The translations under genes and the position numbers were made by a program. The notes beneath the pieces were generated by a model that did no database searches, had not been told where the DNA came from, and worked only from the letters and a program-made list of their open reading frames with translations. 64,000 nucleotides of DNA. Source: Sphingomonas jinjuensis (GTDB taxonomy: Bacteria > Pseudomonadota > Alphaproteobacteria > Sphingomonadales > Sphingomonadaceae). Positions 59,589 through 64,000 of this stretch are shown here, in pieces. How positions within the stretch are numbered: the stretch's first letter is position 1; each line of letters opens with the position of its first letter. The stretch covers positions 62,001 through 126,000 of the forward strand of contig NZ_JACIEV010000006.1 in assembly GCF_014197105.1 (NCBI RefSeq). The letters are read 5' to 3'.

Positions 59589-62500
59589 ATGCGCCACCAG
59601 CGCCTGCGCCACACGCGTGCCTATTTCGCCACCACCAGCCTGATCGCGCTCGCCGCGCTGGCGCTGCCGACCGCCGCTTCGGCGCAGGCCGTGCCGCCCG
59701 CGCCGACCACGCCGGTCCAGGGCACCGCCCCTTCGGCGGTGGAGGCCGCGCCGTCGTCGATCGACGCCACCGAGCCGCAGCAGGGCGAGACGCTGGCGCC
59801 CGAACCAACCGGCCAGCCGGGTGAGGTCGGCGGCGACATCATCGTCACCGGATCGCGCATCGCGCGGCGCGACTATCAGTCCAATTCGCCCATCGTGACG
59901 ATCGGCGCCGGTGCGCTGGAAGGCGCGGGTCAGCCGACGCTCGACCGCGCGATCGGCCAGCTGCCCCAGTTCAGCGCCGCCCAGGGCCTGGCGCAGGTCG
60001 GCGACGTTCAGGCGCGCACCGGCTTTGCGGGCGGTCAGGCGTACAGCGATCTGCGCGGCCTCGGCTCGAACCGCTCGCTCGTGCTGGTCGACGGGCGCCG
60101 CCCGATCGCGTCGAACCCCAACGGCTCGATCGACCTCAACACCATCCCGATGGTGATGATCGAGAATGTCGAGATCATCTCGGGCGGCGCCTCGGCCACC
60201 TATGGTTCGGACGCGATCGCGGGCGTCGTCAACTTCAAGCTGCGCCGCAAGTTCAACGGCATCGAACTCGGCGGCCGCCTCGGCGGCACGACGCAGGGCG
60301 ACGCCGCCAACTATCAGATCACCGCGCTCGCCGGTGGCAGCTTCGCCGAGGATCGCGGCAACGCCATCTTCGCGTTCGAATATTCCGATCGCGCGCGCGT
60401 CAGCGGATCGGAGCGGCCGTTCTTCCGCAACATCCGCCTGCTCGCCCGCCCGCCCGAAGGGCTGATCGAGAACGGCCTGTTCGGTGGCCAGCCGACGGTC
60501 GCGGCGGTCAATGCGTTGCTCGCGACCTATCCCGGCACGACGCCGCTCGCCGCGACGAGCAACGGGCTGTACAATGGCGCGATCGGCTTCAACACCGACG
60601 GCACGATCTTCACCCAGAGCGCCGGCAACAACTGCGTGCAGAATTACCGCGGCCTCAATTCGGGGCTGCTCGGGCTGCGCCAGACCGCCGACTGCCGCCA
60701 GATCGCGGTGGCGCTGGGCAATTACTTCTCGATCCAGGTGCCGCTCGAGAAGTTCAACGCCGCCGCCAAGCTCGATTACGACTTCGGCGACGTGACCGCC
60801 TATGGCTCGTTCAACTTCATGCATTCGAAGGCCGCGGACAGCAGCGCGCCGGGATCGACCGGGCCGGGCAAGTATCTGACCGTTCCGATCAACAGCCCGT
60901 TCGTGCAGAATAATGCGGCGCTGCGCACGCTGCTCGCCAGCCGTGCCAATCCGAACGCGGCGACCAACCTGTCGGTGACGAAGCTGCTCACCGCCTCCGG
61001 CCCGCGCTCGCAGACCTTCGCTTATGACGTCTACCAGGGTGTCGCTGGCCTGCGCGGCAAGATCCCCGGCACGAAGCTCGACTTCGACGTCTATGGCTCG
61101 CTGGGGCGGACGCAGTTCACCAACGTCCAGTTCAACGACACCAGCCGCGCCAACATCGCGCAGGTGCTGAGCGGCACCGCCAATTACTCGGGACCCGCGG
61201 GCACCTGCATCGGCTATGCCTGGAATCCGTTCGGCAACAACGCCTTCAGCGCCGGCTGCCGCGAGTTCATCGTCCGCAACAACACCAACATCAACGAGAC
61301 CCGCCAGGCCGTGATCGAGGGTACGGTGACCGGCGCGCTGTTCAAGCTGCCCGGCGGCGACGTCGGTTTCGCGGTGGGCGCGGCCTATCGCAACAACAGC
61401 TTCGCCTATCGTCCCGACAGCGCGCTGATCCGCGGCGACACGCCGTCGTTCGACAATATCGTCGCGACCAGCGGCCGCCAGCGGGTGAAGGAGGTGTTCG
61501 GCGAGCTGGAGCTGCCGATCCTCGCCGACATTCCGTTGATCCAGAGCCTGAGCACCAACCTGGGCTATCGCCGTGCCAACTATTCGGGGTTCGGCAGCGT
61601 CGATGCGTATAAGGCGGACCTCAGCTATCGGCCGTTCCGCCAACTGCTGATCCGCGGCGGCTATCAGCGCTCGATCCGCGCGCCCAGCCTGGGCGAGCTG
61701 TTCGCGCCGACGACGATCGGTTCGGTCAACATCGGCGCGGTGCCGGGGGCCGGCGATCCGTGCGACAGCCGCAGCGCGATCCGCGCGAGCGGCAATGCCG
61801 CACAGGTGCAGCAGCTGTGCCTGGCGCAGGGCGTGCCGGCGGCGATCTATCCCACCTTCACCTACGTCAACGATACCGCATTCGGCAGCACCGGCGGCAA
61901 CCCCAACCTGACGCCGGAGAAGTCGGACAGCTACACCGTCGGTGCGGTGTGGAGCCCGCAGTTCGCGACCCCGATCTTCCGTTCGTTCAACGTGTCGGTC
62001 GATTACTACAAGATCAGCATCAAGGATGCGATCGGCACGGTGGCGCTGACCAGCATCCTGCCGCGCTGCTTCAACTTCGACGGGCTGAGCAACCCGACCT
62101 ATTCACTCAACAACGTGTTCTGCCAGCAGGTCACGCGCGATCCCAATTCCGGCGCGATCTCGTTCGGTCGCGAAGGCGCGCTCAATCTCGCCACCTATCG
62201 CACCGACGGCATCGACGCGCAGTTCGACTGGGGGATCGGGCTGGAGGGCTTCGGCCTCAAGGGCGAGCCGGGCGCGCTTCGCATCAACTCGGTCGTCACC
62301 TATATCCGCAGCTTCGAGGTGTCGTCGCTGCCCGGGTCGCCGGTGCTCGATTACGCCGGCAGCATCGGCAACGCGTCGGTCAGCCCGCAGATCTCGCATC
62401 CCAAGTGGAAGGCGGTGACCTCGCTCGGCTACAGCAACGGCGCGTTCGGGATCACCGGCCGCTGGCGCTACATCGACAAGATGATCCATCAGGATCGCGT

Positions 62501-62720
62501 CGTCAGCCCGACCGCGACGACGCCGGGCGTCCCGGCCTATAGCTACTTCGATCTCGACATTTCCTTCTCGGTCGCCGAGCGGTTCCAGTTCACCGCGGGC
62601 GTCACCAATATCGGCGACAAGGGGCCACCGTTCGTCAGCGGCCAGCCGCTGACGACGGACTCGGCGACGTACGACATCATCGGCCGGTCGTTCTTCGTCG
62701 GTGCGAAGGTGAAGTTCTGA
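59589..62720 (+). CDS. TonB-dependent outer-membrane receptor, probable carboxylate or metal-carboxylate uptake
   Basis: A 1043-residue receptor with a signal peptide ending TAASAQA, a Pro-rich linker, a plug starting at GGDIIVTGSRIARRDYQSNSPIVTIGAG and containing DLRGLGSNRSLVLVDGRRPIASNPNGSIDLNTIPMVMIENVEIISGGASATYGSDAIAGVVNFKLRRKFNG, and a barrel ending in FFVGAKVKF. The GSRIARRDY and LG.NRSLVLVDGRR blocks are typical of the large sphingomonad receptors for organic substrates. It is cotranscribed or coregulated with the citrate-type transporter genes upstream and a dehydrogenase downstream, which suggests uptake of an organic acid across the outer membrane. Confidence 0.93.
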   Translation: MRHQRLRHTRAYFATTSLIALAALALPTAASAQAVPPAPTTPVQGTAPSAVEAAPSSIDATEPQQGETLAPEPTGQPGEVGGDIIVTGSRIARRDYQSNSPIVTIGAGALEGAGQPTLDRAIGQLPQFSAAQGLAQVGDVQARTGFAGGQAYSDLRGLGSNRSLVLVDGRRPIASNPNGSIDLNTIPMVMIENVEIISGGASATYGSDAIAGVVNFKLRRKFNGIELGGRLGGTTQGDAANYQITALAGGSFAEDRGNAIFAFEYSDRARVSGSERPFFRNIRLLARPPEGLIENGLFGGQPTVAAVNALLATYPGTTPLAATSNGLYNGAIGFNTDGTIFTQSAGNNCVQNYRGLNSGLLGLRQTADCRQIAVALGNYFSIQVPLEKFNAAAKLDYDFGDVTAYGSFNFMHSKAADSSAPGSTGPGKYLTVPINSPFVQNNAALRTLLASRANPNAATNLSVTKLLTASGPRSQTFAYDVYQGVAGLRGKIPGTKLDFDVYGSLGRTQFTNVQFNDTSRANIAQVLSGTANYSGPAGTCIGYAWNPFGNNAFSAGCREFIVRNNTNINETRQAVIEGTVTGALFKLPGGDVGFAVGAAYRNNSFAYRPDSALIRGDTPSFDNIVATSGRQRVKEVFGELELPILADIPLIQSLSTNLGYRRANYSGFGSVDAYKADLSYRPFRQLLIRGGYQRSIRAPSLGELFAPTTIGSVNIGAVPGAGDPCDSRSAIRASGNAAQVQQLCLAQGVPAAIYPTFTYVNDTAFGSTGGNPNLTPEKSDSYTVGAVWSPQFATPIFRSFNVSVDYYKISIKDAIGTVALTSILPRCFNFDGLSNPTYSLNNVFCQQVTRDPNSGAISFGREGALNLATYRTDGIDAQFDWGIGLEGFGLKGEPGALRINSVVTYIRSFEVSSLPGSPVLDYAGSIGNASVSPQISHPKWKAVTSLGYSNGAFGITGRWRYIDKMIHQDRVVSPTATTPGVPAYSYFDLDISFSVAERFQFTAGVTNIGDKGPPFVSGQPLTTDSATYDIIGRSFFVGAKVKF

Positions 62721-62732
62721 TGCGGCGCTTCT

Positions 62733-62757
62733 CCCCGCGGATCGTCCCGCCGCGGGG
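62733..62757. repeat. Hairpin between the receptor and the dehydrogenase
   Basis: CCCCGCGG and CCGCGGGG form perfect 8-bp arms around a 9-base loop, in the 46-bp gap. There is no T run after it, so it is more likely a partial terminator or processing site than a full terminator. Confidence 0.45.
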
Positions 62758-62766
62758 GGACGTGGC

Positions 62767-63834
62767 GTGAAGCTGCTGGTGCTGCCCGGCGACGGCATCG
62801 GTCCCGAAATCGCTGCGGCGACAGTCGCGGTGCTGAACGCGGCCAATGAGCGGTTCGGATTGGGACTGACGCTGTCGTCGCACGAGATCGGGCTCGCCGC
62901 GCTCAGGACACAGGGCACGACGTTACCCGACACCGTCGTCGCGGCCGCGGCCGCGGTCGACGGTGTCGTCCTGGGTCCGGTATCCCATTACGACTATCCA
63001 CCCGCGGCGCAGGGCGGGATCAACCCGTCCGCCTTCTTCCGCACCCGCTTCGCGCTGGGTGCCAACATCCGCCCCGCACGGGGGCGGCCAGGCCTGTCGC
63101 TGCTTGGCGATCGGCTGGACCTCGTGATTGTGCGCGAGGGGACCGAGGGCTTCTACGCCGATCGCAACATGTATGCCGGTGCGGGCGAGTTCATGCCCGA
63201 TCCCGATACCGCGCTGGCGGTGCGCAAAATCACCGCTGCGGCGTGTCGCCGGGTCGCGGTGGCGGCGTTCGAATTGGCGCGCAACCGGCGGCGCCGCGTG
63301 ACCGCGGTCCACAAGGCGAATGTGCTCAAGCTGTCCGACGGCCTGTTCCTGCGCGTCGTCCGCGAGGTCGCAGCCCGCTATCCGGACGTGACGCTCAACG
63401 AGGTGATCGTCGATGCGGCGGCGGCGCTGCTGATCCGCAGCCCGGAGCGTTTCGACGTCATCGTCACCACCAACATGTTCGGCGACATCCTGTCCGACGA
63501 GGCATCCGAACTGTCGGGCGGGCTGGGGCTAGGCGGCTCGATCAACGTCGGCGACGCGATGTGCGTGGCGCAGGCACAGCACGGCTCCGCCCCCGATATT
63601 GCCGGGCAGGGCATCGCCAACCCGGTGTCGCTGATCCTGTCGGCGGCGATGCTGCTAGAATGGCATGGCCGCGCAACAAACGACGGGCGCTTTGTCGACG
63701 CGGGCCGCGCGATCGAGCGGGCGGTCGACGCTACGCTCGCCGACCCCGTCGGCCGTACCCTCGATCTCGGTGGCGCGATCGGCACGGCGGCGTGCGGCCA
63801 GCTGATCGCTCGGATCATCAAGGAGACGATATGA
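62767..63834 (+). CDS. Isocitrate/isopropylmalate dehydrogenase-family enzyme
   Basis: A 355-residue decarboxylating beta-hydroxyacid dehydrogenase. Family marks: LLVLPGDGIGPEIAAATV, the substrate-specificity loop VIVREGTEGFYADRNMYAG, HKANVLKLSDGLFLRVVREVA with the catalytic Lys, and TNMFGDILSDEASELSGGLGLGGSINVGD with metal-binding Asp residues. The loop differs from LeuB (RELTGGIYFG) and from housekeeping IDH and may fit tartrate, D-malate or another hydroxycarboxylate. It starts with GTG behind GGGGGA. With a TctDE-type system and citrate-type transporters, it probably oxidises the imported acid. Its stop overlaps the next start (ATGA). Confidence 0.87.
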   Translation: MKLLVLPGDGIGPEIAAATVAVLNAANERFGLGLTLSSHEIGLAALRTQGTTLPDTVVAAAAAVDGVVLGPVSHYDYPPAAQGGINPSAFFRTRFALGANIRPARGRPGLSLLGDRLDLVIVREGTEGFYADRNMYAGAGEFMPDPDTALAVRKITAAACRRVAVAAFELARNRRRRVTAVHKANVLKLSDGLFLRVVREVAARYPDVTLNEVIVDAAAALLIRSPERFDVIVTTNMFGDILSDEASELSGGLGLGGSINVGDAMCVAQAQHGSAPDIAGQGIANPVSLILSAAMLLEWHGRATNDGRFVDAGRAIERAVDATLADPVGRTLDLGGAIGTAACGQLIARIIKETI

Positions 63835-64000
63835 CCACGCCGGCACGCACCGCCTCGACCGGATTGCGGCCCGTCGAGCCCTCGATCGCAGACCGCATGC
63901 GCCGCGACCTTCGCGGCGAGACCGACGAGACGCTGACCGAGCAGTTCGGCATCAGCTACAACACCTGGCGCAAGATCCGTAGCGGCCAGGCAATCCGTGA
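63831..64000 (+). CDS. Protein of unknown function, N-terminal part (3' end outside window)
   Basis: About 56 residues are visible before the window ends. The ATG overlaps the dehydrogenase stop (ATGA), so it belongs to the same operon. The sequence MTTPARTASTGLRPVEPSIADRM is followed by a helical stretch with a turn, ETDETLTEQFGISYNTWRKIRSG, that resembles a helix-turn-helix. It may be a small DNA-binding regulator, but the rest is missing. Confidence 0.55.
   Translation, partial: MTTPARTASTGLRPVEPSIADRMRRDLRGETDETLTEQFGISYNTWRKIRSGQAIR

Noticed and set aside
58863..61643. A 926-codon minus-strand frame
   Set aside because: Antisense to the AbrB-family gene and TonB-dependent receptor, both well supported on the plus strand.

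Overview
The window is GC-rich and almost completely coding. Three large TonB-dependent receptors, an L-rhamnose 1-dehydrogenase and diketo-hydrolase rhamnose pathway of the type described in Sphingomonas and Azotobacter, many Tat or Sec signal peptides and several families of short palindromic repeats point to a Sphingomonadales-like alphaproteobacterium. This is inferred from gene content; there is no rRNA to confirm it. I found no tRNA, rRNA, CRISPR array, transposase or phage gene.

Layout. Positions 1-0.8 kb hold the end of a chemotaxis methylesterase (CheB) and a small unknown partner. Positions 0.8-5.9 kb carry a small exported protein, an unknown 135-residue protein, a TetR regulator with two matching operator-like palindromes, an aldo/keto reductase, a DUF885 protein and a STAS-like protein. 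Positions 6.1-10.7 kb carry an OmpR/EnvZ-type two-component pair followed tail-to-tail by a TonB-dependent receptor.

Positions 10.8-41.3 kb form the centre of the window: a locus for rhamnogalacturonan-I, the rhamnose-galacturonic acid backbone of pectin. The predicted enzymes are a PL11 endolyase, a PL26-type exolyase, a GH105 unsaturated rhamnogalacturonyl hydrolase, a GH28 enzyme, a PL22-like oligogalacturonate lyase, a GH35 beta-galactosidase, two CE12 acetylesterases and two further esterases. They come with a TonB-dependent receptor, a GPH-type sugar symporter, rhamnose mutarotase, an IclR regulator and a non-phosphorylating rhamnose pathway: dehydrogenase, lactonase, rhamnonate dehydratase, 2-keto-3-deoxyrhamnonate dehydrogenase and diketo-deoxyrhamnonate hydrolase. 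That route ends in pyruvate plus L-lactate. Divergent from its dehydratase gene lies lutABC, whose product oxidises L-lactate to pyruvate, so the locus appears to encode the path from polymer to central metabolism, apart from galacturonate catabolism, which is not in this window.

Positions 41.6-51.8 kb are housekeeping-like: a DPP-IV family peptidase, a bioF-bioD-bioA operon without bioB, and a four-gene acyl-CoA operon (dehydrogenase, thiolase, SDR, CaiB/BaiF enzyme). A solitary OLD-family ATPase/TOPRIM nuclease (51.9-53.8 kb) stands between operons, with a strong hairpin just before its start.

Positions 53.8-64.0 kb look like one carboxylate-uptake regulon: a lipoprotein solute-binding protein divergent from a TctD/TctE-like two-component system, then a CitMHS citrate-type transporter, an AbrB-family membrane protein, a TonB-dependent receptor, an isocitrate/isopropylmalate dehydrogenase-family enzyme and the start of a further gene cut by the window edge. 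A GGTGACAG motif before the transporter, and doubled at 11-bp spacing before the receptor, is a plausible binding site for the response regulator.
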